Source: Oscheius onirici
Lineage: Eukaryota; Nematoda; Chromadorea; Rhabditida; Rhabditidae
Length of the DNA: 64,000 nucleotides
Reading direction: 5' to 3'
NCBI GenBank assembly: GCA_932521025.1
Contig: OW051470.1
Coordinates: 4,760,501 to 4,824,500 of the forward strand
Part shown: in pieces, positions 13,163 to 24,592 of the stretch
Position numbering within the stretch: position 1 is the first letter of the stretch
Layout: every line of letters begins with the position of its first letter
Position numbers and translations under genes: made by a program
Notes under the pieces: generated by a model
What the model was told of the DNA's origin: nothing
Database searches by the model: none
The model's input: only the letters and a program-made list of their open reading frames with translations

Positions 13163-16100
13163 ATGGACTACTCTTTCAACGACGACACGCCAATGAGCGA
13201 CCCTTTCCTCTCTTTGGAGACCAATCTCGATGACATAAGCGGCGAGTTTTTGTCTGTTTTTCATGGAAAAGATTGGGTAGTTTCCTCTTATCTACATGAG
13301 CTGGGGGAAGCCTTGTTCCTGAGGAAGGGAATTCCGTTAGCAACGAAAAACTTTAGCAGAACACAATGAGTACAGAATGTGGCTAATGTAACTCATCCGT
13401 AACTGAATCTCCGCTCATTTTTATATCCAATATCACTGTCCATCAAACGGTTATCATCTAAGCTTATCTGCCACTCGTCCAGGTTTTGTATTGTCCAGAA
13501 AACGAGCAATAAGATAATCCGTGTGAGTTGCTGTTTTTGCCCAAAGTGCAAGTCGGTCACAAAGAGTGTCTGAATTGTATTGACTTGTTCTTTCTAAATG
13601 TACCGTAACACCGACAGTGAGTTATTTCGTCGTCTTTTGGTCTCTGCTCTTTACTGCGACTGCCATGTGTTCTGCTTCCTTTCCCATTTGCAAAACCCCA
13701 GAACCGATACCCATTCCTTTTCTTATCTTCTTGGCTTTTCGTGGACGCGTTCCAGTAACGAGAAGAAAGCGATTATCACAGTCGTAGTACCTCTCTTGGG
13801 ATTCCCCCTACCCATGGAAGCTGTTCAGCGATTCTTCTGTAAGTCACTGGGGGCATACTGTAGTCTGTTTTGAATCTAACTGTCTGTTTTCAGCCGTCAT
13901 CCAAATGGATGAGTCGTTCGGACTCGGGTCCTCTTCTTGGCATTCTCAACAGTCATCGTCGTCTTACCACAATCCCTATGCTCGACCGAACCAACACAGT
14001 CCGCCACAAGAGTTTTACGATCAAGCCAAGTAGGTTTCTTTACTCCAATCAATTGTTCCATTCAGATCTCGAGAGATTGGTTCAATCGTCTCGCTCCTCC
14101 AGTCAGACAGTCCTCCTCACAATGATCCCTACGCGGCAATGAAGTTCTCCCCTCCCAATCTGGACATGGAAGCGTGTAATCTCAATGGTCCAGCACGACT
14201 TTTACCGACTCTTCATGGCCATTCCGGTCAAAGCAACTATCAGCCAGGAACACTTGTAAGTTAGCTGGAGACAGCCAGGCGAAAGTACAACTTCCGATAA
14301 GAAATAAATCGGTGTCCGGAAAGCAAAAAGAAAGCACTCTTTGTCCATCTAAAAGAGTTTATCTAGCAAGGGTAGCAGTGATTTGGCCATTGATATGGAG
14401 AAATATGAAGAACTGTGTACAGATTAGAGCCCATTCCTATCAAACTGTATCCGTAACTATCAGATGACGCAATTTTGGAGCATCGCAAGTCAGACCTTGA
14501 GAGATTGTACAAAGCTGGTCATTCATGGCTTTTGCTCTATTACCATCATATCCGAGCTGCCATTCTCTTATCGGCAATAAACAGTCTGGCAGATTCACGT
14601 GAAATACTCTGGAAACTTCACGTGAAACACTCTGGAAAATTGAGGTCTCTAGTTTGAATTTTCTTTCCAGGCACACCATCTTGCATCTCCTGCTATGCAG
14701 CCGGTCCAGCAAGTTATGTCTCCACCGGCCATGTATGTGGATACACAAATGTCTCCTGAAGCCTATCAGGAGCCAAAAACGTCTCCACATATGACCTCCA
14801 GAATCAAAATGGAGTCACCGCCGCCATCTGCGTCAAATGGTCCTATTACTAGAAAACCGAGTTCAACAAAAGAGGAATTGTTGATTATGCTGGTATGTCA
14901 GATCTCTTTTATTTTGAACTGGTTCAGATGAACATGTCACCATCGGAAGTAGACAAGCTCAAAAACAAGGGCGACCCTCCTCGAAGCCGTCCATCTGCTG
15001 TGGCTACTCGAGTGACTAAAGATCACGACGGCTCACGTCAAGCTGCCAAGAAATGGACAGAAGATGATGATGACGACGATGGAGAAGAGCTGGAAGAAGA
15101 CGATCAGCCAATACGGAAAGGACCGAAAACGGAAAGAAGGACAGCTCACAATCTCATCGAGAAAAAGTACCGCTGTTCGATCAATGACAGAATACAGCAT
15201 TTGAAAAGTATGCTTGCAGGAGACGACGCCAAGGTTTGTTCTCTCTAACTCATAATCATCTCAGTTTTAGCTTTCGAAGTCGGCTACTCTCCGAAAGGCC
15301 ATTGATCACATTGAATATCTGGAAGGAGAAAATTCGGCTTTGAGATCTGAAGTGGACCATCTGCAGATGTTTCTGAAAGCCCATCGAATCGAGATTCCTC
15401 CCAGAGCTCAGTCGCCAATGAGTCTCAGTCCGACTACTTCTTCCAGTGCTATGTCTCCAACAGCTGTGAGTTCTGACATTCTACCAATTCTTATTGTATT
15501 TTTTCAGGGTTCTCCACAATCTCCTCCTCTTCCTCTCCGAGGTGCCAAAAGAGCAAGAATGGATCAGTCAAGAGTTACATTGTTCGGGTTGTTGTTCGTC
15601 ATGCTCATATTCAATCCCCTGTCGTTCCTTGCTTCTTCAGCCTCGGCAAGTGAAGACACCTCCCAAAGAACCATCGCGCCACATGGAAGAGTCCTCGAAA
15701 CGGACGAGTCTTTTGGCTACAGTAACAGCGACTGGTGGCACAACAATGTCCTTCGACCCGGTTTCATCTGGCTCATTAACATTCTGGTTGTGGTGTGGGT
15801 ACTCAACAGACTACTTGTTTATGGGGAGCCTGTGCAGGTACATTCTTTTGATTTCTTCCTTCAAGCGATTCTAGGACTTCAAATCCGATTCTTGGACCAC
15901 ATTTTTGTCGCTTCGGAAACGAGCAAGACTTGAATTCGAATCGAAGAATGTCAAGGAGGCTATGCGGCAGTATATGGAATGTCTAATTGTGGGTTTAAAA
16001 AGTCTTACAATTAGAATGGGTATAGATCCTCGAGAGACCACTCCCTTCTCCCGGGTTCGACATGTTCCTCTCAGTTGTTTGGCAAGTCATCCGTCACGCA

Positions 16101-17738
16101 CTAAACTGGCTGTGGATTGGAAGGTACACCTCGTCATCATACTTTTCCCAATCAAGTTTCAGATGGTTCTCCAGACTACGCCGAGATTCTGAAAAGCCGA
16201 AGACGGTCGTTTGCAAGAGTCACGCCCATACAGCTTTGATCTATCACAAACTGCACCAACTTCATCTGCTGGGTGTGGAGGAGGCTCGCAGTCCCATCTG
16301 CGGTCTCTATCTTGCACTCAGCGCAGTAAACTTGGCTGAAAGTGCTGGTGCTTCCACCGATGGACTTCCAAGGAACGTGATGGCCGATATTTACATCCAC
16401 GCGGGTCTCCGCACCAAACTATGTATGTGGACTCCGTTCAGAAGACTAGTAGCGGGATACTTTTTCCGACGAGCGAGAAGACATATCCGGAGGGCTGAAG
16501 AGTCTAGTGTGAGTAATTTTATTTAGTTTAATTGTGGTAATAACTTTATTCGAAAAAATAAGCAATTTACAGGTAAATGGACTGATTTGGATGTATCATC
16601 CGTTAGCAAAGAAGTATCTGTCTGATCCCAAACTGGTCGAGTCTATTCTGACTGGAAAGGACTTTCGTCTTGTACCGTACATTGCAGAAGATACATGTGA
16701 GTTAGTTCTTTTTAGTAGTCAGCGATGGTTTTCAGCGAGTCCAACCTCTCGTCTCAGAGCTCACTTAAAGTTACATCTTCTTCAAAAACTAGCAGGAGAG
16801 TTGACAGGTCGGCTTGACTACGAAGTGGACATTGTGGATGTCTCTCGACTCCTTCTCTCCATGTCTACAGGAGCTGGTCTCCCGAAAAAGACAAACGACT
16901 GGGATGTCGACACGAATATTGTGGACGGAGATGCCATGTGTACATGGTGGACACATATATTGGCCTGTGCCGTGTTTTGGAAACAGTCGATGAACGACAG
17001 AGCCAAGAAATCATATACAGTCATTCGACAGTGTCCAAAAGATTTACTGTACAAGTGAGAGAAATTGTTTACCTCGACAGTAATTTTTAGTCCTCTCGCA
17101 TTGGCTGTTGGTCACGCCTTTTGTGCCAGAAAAGTCTGTGTCGACGACAGAACCAATCCCAAGTTTGGCGAATTCGTCTACATGCATTCCCGAAAAGCGC
17201 TGGAGATTTTAAGACCTGCTGTAAGTCGAAGTGCTCCGGAGACGGTCGAAATTCATGTAAGAGCTTTATAAAATACGGTCTGACTGAAGATTTTAGGACG
17301 TTCTGTGCCGTCTAGGTTATGAATGGATCATGACTTCTCTTCTGGACGCCTGGAGGCAGGGTCTGGAAGTCAATGTTCCCTATTGGACGCAAAGATCAGC
17401 TCTCGACTACCGTACTCTTTATCAAGAAGCCTGTAACCATTACACCTTTCTGGACGAGCACAGCCATCATCAGGCCGGATACAGGGTATCAGCAATCATT
17501 TTATTCAAGCCTCACAAATGACTTTCAGACGACAGTTTATCAGTTGACTTCGAGAATGTTGAATGGCGCCAATCCATTACATACATGGACAGCCGTAACA
17601 CAAATCAGAAGACAGCGGATAGCTGCTGTGAAAGGACACGGTCAAATGGACAGATCCAATCAGCCGGACCAGTTTCACCTCCATGTGCTCAGCAAACTTC
17701 ATGCCGACCTAACTCATCTCAGCGAAAAAGCCAAATAG
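13163..17738 (+). CDS. sbp-1: SREBP-type bHLH-zipper transcription factor, membrane-bound precursor
   Basis: Master regulator of fatty-acid and lipid synthesis genes: made as an ER protein, cleaved in the Golgi, and its N-terminal half enters the nucleus. Start [25 protein letters not shown] matches the worm SBP-1 N-terminus. [10 protein letters not shown] and FSPPNLDM follow. The bHLH is [22 protein letters not shown] (about 15125-15190) with the SREBP-specific Tyr in EKKYR, then [20 protein letters not shown]1 is [18 protein letters not shown], a possible site-1 protease site is HGRVLE, and TM2 is [17 protein letters not shown]. The long C-terminal regulatory domain ([21 protein letters not shown]) ends about 17738. 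At least twelve exons. How exon 1 joins the exon at 13893 is uncertain (see findings). An AATAAA was not obvious immediately after the stop. Confidence 0.93.
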
Positions 17739-18267
17739 AAAAATTTACCTCATTTGTTTGTATATAGTTTTATTCTTAGTTAGACTAGCTCAAATCATCC
17801 GGTTCCACGAATCTATCCAATCCCTCTTGCTCATATCACACGTGCATTCGTGATTATTTTTTGTACTCATAATAAGACTTTTATCAAAACTCTTTGAAAT
17901 ATCTCTCTACTACTAAAGCCCAATGGTGTCTATCGTGGACTGTTTATGTTTGTTTGTCCATGGCCACGAACAAGTCAGGACAAGTTAGCTTTTCTGAGGA
18001 TTAGATAGTTAGTTTTGAACTTAGAGTGGGAACGAGAAAACGGCCAACATTCTTCGCGCTTCTGAGAGCCGCAGGCGCCACGGCGGCAACAGCCGTGGTC
18101 CATTCTATTAAAGTGTGTCTGTCCGTGTGAAGCCTCGACGCGCGCCCACTAATACCACTTCGCCATGGGTGTAAGTTGAAAAATTGCAGTGCAGCTGCAT
18201 GACTAGCCCGGGCCAGTTTGGCCCCCATCGCCACTCTTGTTTAGATTTATTATGTTCAAGTGGTCTC
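17739..18267. other. Intergenic between convergent sbp-1 and legumain genes
   Basis: Contains both 3' ends; a minus-strand AATAAA lies at about 18246-18251. The GC-rich stretch at 18050-18220 has no frame I can link to a gene. Confidence 0.4.
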
Positions 18268-20030
18268 TCACAGAAATTTCGCATTCTTATCTTCGGCAAA
18301 GTTTGTCTCTTTGCACATTTCGTCCAAAACAGTCACCAGTTCGGAACAGTCTCTTCCGTTGGCCAATTCAGCGAATACACTCATTCGTGCTGCGAGATAG
18401 GGACTCTGAGAGGAAAATTATTGAACTGATTAGAAAAGATACCTGTCCAACGGGATGACAAGAGTCTTCAAACTGTTTTGTCATCAGTTCCATACAGTCT
18501 GTGTTTGATCCGTTGCTCAGTACATTTGTACTTGTTTGAAGGTGATTGACCATTGACTGCAGAAGACTATCAACCATTTTCCTTTTCTGAAGGATTATGA
18601 AAACCTGCTCCAGAGCGTCTTCTCTTTCATTTTTGCTGGAAGCTGTTTCAGCTCGTGATCGGTAAAAATATAAGGGTACATCTCGTGCTGGAATCGTCGT
18701 GTCAGGACCATTCTACAATCTCTTTTCATGATAGCTGTAAATGTTACGAACCAAATTGAACTGTCCGGCTCCTTCCTTGATTCCACCCTGTTGCCCTTGG
18801 AAATGAGAGACGGGAATAGGATTCAGAAAACTGTTCCCAAAACGACAAACAGTCGATCCTCGTACAGCTTTGTAGACATCAGAAAACTGATTAACCAAGT
18901 TCAAATTGTTCAGATTATTCTTTTCGGAGTCAGTTATCCACTGGACGCTGAACTCATCTCCGTAGCAAACACCAGCGCGGCAATTACAAGCATATGAGGG
19001 TTGTGTGGAGGTTGCCGCAGTCAATCCAAAAACTGTACAGATTCTTTTTTGTAAACAAAAAGGATATTTCACCATCTGTAGAGTCCTCCATTCCAGCCAA
19101 CATTGACCCCGCTTCGCAGGCCTCAATGTATACCGACAGTTGTCTGAATTTTGCCTTCTTGATTGCATCCTGGAGTGTTCCTTTCGTCAACTGGAACTTT
19201 CACGTTAATCTTCATTAGAACCAAAATAATTACCACTTTCCCTGAAGGCATCGAAACAAATCCTGGGGCTCCATGATCGGCATAAAAGAGAAAAATGTTG
19301 TCATCTTTTGTCGTTTCGAGAACTCGTTTGTTATTGTTCTTTCCTTTGACTTTCTTTGAGTCTCCTGTGAGCACTGCCACGAAATTTTCCACATTTACAT
19401 CTCCCAATCTAAATTTTCTTATAGAACCAGCAGCCTACGGCAGCTTCCGCAGCCTCCGTGTTTTGGTAGCAGTCTATCAGTAAGCTTCTGTTGATAGTTC
19501 TATAATTTCCTTCGATCCCTTCAAAAAAAAAACTTCAAAATATAATTCACAAAATACTACGACATGTTATCTTAGTCTCGACAACTGTGCGGAAAACTTC
19601 GGACAACACAGACAGACACCATTGTAAAGCAAGATTTCCGCAAAAGCTCACCGGTAGTCGATTTTTAGGCCACTGTAATAGTCTGGTCCATCTGGAGCAT
19701 TTCTGAGTTGGCCAGGAGTTGGGTTTCTAGACTTCCAATGGAACTGAATAAGTTAAGCCAACCTCGGATCACTGGCAACGTCATCGTACATCATGACGAT
19801 GATGTTGGCTGCAGGAACTCCTTTGGCTATCAGAAGATGATAGGAATGAGCGACGTCTGCTTGATGTCGATAATTTTCGATTCCGTTTGACCCAGCGACG
19901 AGAAGAGCATGGAGTTTGCGAGGAGACATGTTACTACAAGACTGTATTTCCTGTTCCACAGAACTTACTCGTTTTTCAGTCCGGGATAAGCAGATGCAAA
20001 GAGAGGGAGCAATAAGAAGACGAGTTTCAT
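18268..20030 (-). CDS. LGMN: Legumain-like asparaginyl endopeptidase (C13 family)
   Basis: Lysosomal or secreted cysteine protease that cleaves after Asn. A signal peptide is evident: [17 protein letters not shown]. After a 37 nt intron come [10 protein letters not shown], then [12 protein letters not shown] and [14 protein letters not shown]. Next is [19 protein letters not shown]. The catalytic His lies in [11 protein letters not shown] (about 19275) and the catalytic Cys in [12 protein letters not shown] (about 19110), matching the legumain YxDHG and EACESGSM motifs, so it should be active. The C-terminal prodomain ends [23 protein letters not shown]. About seven exons, full length. It starts about 190 nt after the stop of the upstream Thr-rich gene on the same strand, suggesting an operon. 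Confidence 0.9.
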
Positions 20031-20217
20031 GACTCTGAGTGACCATTTCCCCAAAAACCTACCTCAATTTATAGGAACGGTCTAGCTTTGACCCTCACTG
20101 TTGTCGTTCGGTGACTGATAAGGAGGTCAGATACAGGAAGTGGTACATTCACAAATAAACAGATTCCTTTTATTGAAAGACAACTTTTGACGTCATGTAC
20201 ACTTTCAAACCCGAATA

Positions 20218-21915
20218 TCAGATGTTCGTGTTGGTGATTCGGTGACTCACACCGTGCAGAGTTTTCTTCCGAAGACGCCGGACCTTCTTTTGGAATTTGG
20301 GTCTTCTGACTACACTGGACGAGTTTCGGAATGGATGACTTGCTGCAGAAGAGTTCGGGTGACCAGGTCGAATCTAAATCATACTTTGTTTTTTGTTGAA
20401 GATACGGTATATACTCGAAGAAGTCGCCTGTTTTGTCCACCGAAGTTCTTTCGATGTGATCTTCTTGGCTGACCGCGGTGAAGTGTTCGAGACGAAGTTT
20501 GTGCTGTTACATCGCCTAAAAAAAGCTTTTCGATTGCGAACAGAGAACCTACCAGTCCTTCTAGTGGATGAGGAGTTGGCCACTCGAACAGTGCTTTTCG
20601 GAGTAACAGTCGACTCGACAGTAGGCAAGACGTGTGGACTCATGGATGGGAGTTCCTTTACCAGTTCTTCAACCATCTAAACATATTTCTATAGTCTATA
20701 CTTCCGTAAGTCTACCTCTAGATCACTTGTAAATCCATGTTTTGTTTCAGGAACTGACGTACTCTCCAGTATCACGGCCTCGGTTGTAGTTTCAGCTACT
20801 CGAAATCGACTAGTGCTAAGTCTTCTTCTTGGAGCAGTGGGGATGATCGATGTGTCCTCTTCAGTTGGAATTTGAACAGTAACTGTAGGTTCTGGAGTAA
20901 AGAAAGACTCTTCGTCAACGGCAGCCGGCAGCTGGTCTGTCACACTAATGTCCAGGATTGCGGCCTCTTGATTTGGAAGAAAGATTTCGGGAACTTCACT
21001 GGGAGGAGGAGCAAAAATTGGAGATTCTTCTGGAGTCGGAAGAAATGTAGGTTCAGTGACAGTGTCTGTGTTTGGCAAAGGAATAAGAACTCGCGGTTCT
21101 TCTGTTTCGAATTCGATTATCGGTGGAGATTCAGTGAATTCTCTGAATGGCTCAGTAGTTGTTATTTCAGACGCTGCAGAATCATCAGGCAACGGGATGA
21201 GAATCATGGGCTCTGTGGTCAATTCTCCTGTTGTAGCGGGAATGGTTGTTGGAGGTGTAGTAGTAGTAGTCGTCGTAATAGTTGTTGTTGTGGTGCTGGT
21301 CGTAGTTGTTGCTGTTGTGGTAGTGGTAGGCGGTGTAGTTGTGGTAGTCGGTGAAGTGGTTGTGGTTTTTGTTTGTGTTGCGTGAGCTGTCGAAGAAGTC
21401 GTTATTTCTAGCTCTTCTTCTTCTTCCTCTGACTCTTCCGGGGCTGATTCGACTCGCGGCTTGATGGCTCCAACAGGAGGTCGAATCGACGGCGGGCCTC
21501 GGAATCGCAGACTCTGGACGACTGGGAGAAGAGTAGTCGTTGGCGGGACAAGTGTTGTTCTGGAACCAAAGACATCATTTGCTATACTTTAATGCGAAAA
21601 CTATTGAAACAACGAGAACTCACTCTTCTTGCGGATTTTCGGTCTCTTCAGTAAATGTAATTCCTTCGTTTCTGGTCGTTTCTTCAACCTTCTCCTCCTT
21701 ATCGAACAGACTCAACTGAAGGTTTTCGTCCGGACTTCCATCGATATTGAAACTATGGGCAGTAAAAGATTTGTTCTATTCAATTTGCCCTACTTGTCCG
21801 TAGCTTCCTCAATTGGCAGTGGAGGTAATGGTTCTGCCAACAGAGAGTGGGTGCCTTCGATCAGTAGTAAGAAGCACAGCCACCTCTGAAACGTTGTGCT
21901 GTAAAATAGTTTCAT
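20218..21915 (-). CDS. Secreted Thr/Pro/Glu-rich mucin-like protein of unknown function
   Basis: I do not recognise the family. The first exon encodes a signal peptide (MKLFYSTTFQRWLCFLLLIEGTHSLLA). Exon 2 is acidic (SLFDKEEKVEETT). The large exon (about 21559-20716) holds a Thr/Pro tract (about 21240-21385), then two related units with the motif LIPLP followed by Asp/Asn-acidic stretches and EESPIFAPPP. The C-terminal exons switch to Ser/Arg/Lys-rich sequence with FQKKVRRLRKKTLHG and a stop at 20218. A minus-strand AATAAA lies near 20170. The final junction is a 42 nt intron (about 20345-20386) removing an in-frame TAG. The acidic then basic design and mucin-type Thr tract suggest an extracellular O-glycosylated protein, by inference. 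Legumain follows closely downstream. Confidence 0.7.
21200..21400. repeat. Poly-Thr coding microsatellite-like tract
   Basis: Runs of ACA/ACT/ACC codons on the minus strand (seen as GTT/GTA/GTG on +) encode a Thr/Pro tract of the mucin-like gene. Such tracts change length readily. Confidence 0.7.
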
Positions 21916-24591
21916 GCCGATCTGGCCTACAATGGGTCTTTCCTGCTGAGTTTATTGCGCCTTGCGGCAGAGAGGCAAAAAGGAGACCGCTTCACACTGT
22001 CTTACGCCTCAAAAGGACTGACTTTTGGACAAGGCCGCACAGTGTTTGAGAATCGGATCGAAAAGAGAAAGGACAATTATTTTGGCATCGATGTCACGTG
22101 GTCTGTCTCATACGAATGTTTTTTTGGGGATATATCGAGCATGACCACATAAGCAGAATATATCGTATTTAGAGTGACTGATAAAGGTGTCATTACGCTG
22201 GAACATCCACTTGATCATCGCATCCAATTCTCCAAGGGGTTTCGGATCGTTGTAGATCTAACAGTTTTTAAGCGATCTTTCGTTTTAACGGGAAGCTATA
22301 TTTCATCTGAGTCACGCATTGTTCGCCCCTTTTTTACACGTTTTTCGATAGAGATCTTCCGCGTTTCATAGCAAGATTCAAGAGGAGTCGAGCGGAATCT
22401 GTTTGGAATTTATAGACACGTTCTGGATGTTCTAATAGATGTATTGTTCTCGAATCGGACTGTTTTAGTAGTTTGCTATAAAGAGAAAGAGTTCTCTTGA
22501 TATACATGTGTTATACATGGTCGTTGTTGCGGCCAAGCTAAGAAATTGTTTATGGACTCGTAAACTAGCCGTTTCAGTGTCTGTCCTTAAAAGTTTCTGA
22601 AACGTCGATGGATGACAAGATTGTTCAAAAGATAACTTGTAATGTGAGAACAAAATCATAGAAAACAAACCCTAACAGCGACCGTTTCTGTCTGTTAATG
22701 TAGAAATGAATTGGAAGAATGCGTCAGGGATCGAAAGCAAAGCAAAGAATAGAGAAACATGGGTGGAGAGGATCCGAGGAAAGAAACGACTGACCATGTT
22801 GTCTGCGAAAAGTGTCCTTGTTCTTGTCTTGGTAACGGGACGACCAAACACACTGTAGAGGGTGAGAGAGGCACTCTTCCAGTTCGAACGGCTGCCTGCC
22901 GTTTTTGCACCATCTCGCCTCACAACTTGTCTCACGACCTTCTCCCGCCTGCGGCATCTACGCGCTTTTTTTCAGGTCCTCCTGTCCCGAACCTCTTGTT
23001 ATTTTTCCGCGAGATCGCAATTCTGTGATATCACGCATTTGCGTTACAGGTGCTTGGTCACATAATTATTTAGAGCGAAACTTGGCAAGGTTTGTCAAAA
23101 ACTTTTGAAAGTACAAGGTTTGCAATGCCCTTCCAGGGCAAAAGTTAGAGATTAATATTCTTCGTATGTTACTTCGTTCTGTTGCCGATCCGCTGTTTTA
23201 GACTCCAGTCTTGCTCCACCTGTCCCTCCGTTTCAGTCACCCCTGTCCCAGCCCTCAAAAAAAAACTACCAAGTCGTCAGCAGTAACGTTCGCGCACTTG
23301 CTTTTTCTTTCGCGACTTATTAGAACCTAATTGTGCGCACAAATCCTTCAATTTTGATTGCCAATTAGAGCTTCCGACACACACACACACAAACACAGAG
23401 ACGCGAGAGCAATTTAAAGTGGATAATTTTAGTGTTTAATTCCTTTTGAGGTTTTTAACTTGTCGAGTTTCTTCTGAAGGGGAATTCTAGTATTGGTTCT
23501 GTTGCTACTGCTGGATGGCTGCTCCTTCCTCTCCTCACCTCCAACATCACCTCTTCACGAAACTCTCGGATCTTCCCCTACTCTATCAGGTGATATCTTT
23601 CTTCTCCGGTAGACACTACCAATGAGACAATGCGTCCTTTTGATTTTGGTAGAGAGCCTGCAATAATGACCGCTGGTCTGTGAATCCGCCACAACTAGCA
23701 CCCGTCATCCAGATGGTGTCATTGCTCGGTTTTCCTTGGTTTTGAAGACACCCTTGAATCCACAGCGGTGTTTGGTAAAGTTCTTAGCGTCCTTCCGTTC
23801 CTCGAGGGAATACTGATTGTGCTCTCGACCAGCGCTAAAACTTTCCATATTGTCTGTACCTTGAACAGTACTCTCAAACTTCCGTCTTCTCTCATCTTTC
23901 AAGACCGTGGATTCTACCATACTTGACCATTGTATTGAAGAAAGAAGCATGCTGCTTGGGATACTTAGAAGAGAGAAGACGGCAGAGGGACTAAATGGAA
24001 GCTGAGTGCTCTGCAGTTTTCAAGCAAACAGTCTCTACTCCTTGACGAGAGATTCCATGTTCTCACCTTCTCTTCTGTTATTCTGTATTTCAAGCTGCAG
24101 GCGGAAAAGCCCTATATGCTATACTCGCATGTTCGTAGCATCATTAGTTTGGAAGTGACAGTGACACAGTAGACATGGCCCAGGTCCGGACCGGGTAATC
24201 GTTAAAATTAAAGTTTTTGACAAGTTATTACGAGCTCCGCTCACAAGCTATATATCTAGTTGAAATCTCCTTCGGAAGAGTCTAATTGTATTTCTTTTTT
24301 TATGTAGGACCTAATTATGGAAGTCGATTTCAAGTGGCTATTCGACCCTTTGCAATTGTGGCGAGGGGGCGCGACGACCACCCAACCGACCCTACTAAAT
24401 CGATCGTCCATGCTTGCATCTTCCTAAGTTCCTTTTTTCGACTCTTTTATTTTCTGGCTCAAAATTATTGAGAATCAGTTGCAGCGAATATTCTGAGTAC
24501 AATCTTTATTTTTTTTTTCTACAGTTCTGGCTTATATCTGTTCTACGGGTCCAATTATATTGTGTTACCTAGGAAATAAAATGAATTCCTA
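21916..24591. other. 2.7 kb intergenic region upstream of cccp-1
   Basis: Divergent promoter region between the Thr-rich gene and cccp-1. It contains one copy of the interspersed 300 bp repeat (23115-23425) ending in a (CA)n tract. No coding gene is supported: frames are short and lack recognisable protein. Confidence 0.45.
23115..23425 (+). repeat. Interspersed about 300 bp repeat, copy A
   Basis: Begins AAGGTTTGCAATGCCCTTCC and ends near AGCAATTTAAAG. Diagnostic inner blocks are CCGTTTCAGTCACCCCTGTCC, CGCGCACTTGCTTTT, GTGCGCACAAATCCTT and ATTAGAGCTTC followed by a CA repeat. The same order occurs at 36849-37140 on + and, inverted, at 56133-56455; a partial copy is at 46470-46600. Confidence 0.85.
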
Positions 24592-24592
24592 A
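24581..24592 (+). promoter_or_regulatory. Three-codon upstream ORF overlapping the cccp-1 start
   Basis: ATG-AAT-TCC-TAA in the short 5' leader after an acceptor-like tacctag. Its stop codon overlaps the main ATG as TAATG, an arrangement that could allow termination-reinitiation. Confidence 0.5.

Noticed and set aside
20872-21385. + strand Val/Cys-rich open frames over the Thr-rich gene
   Set aside because: They are mirror frames of the poly-Thr codons on the minus strand.
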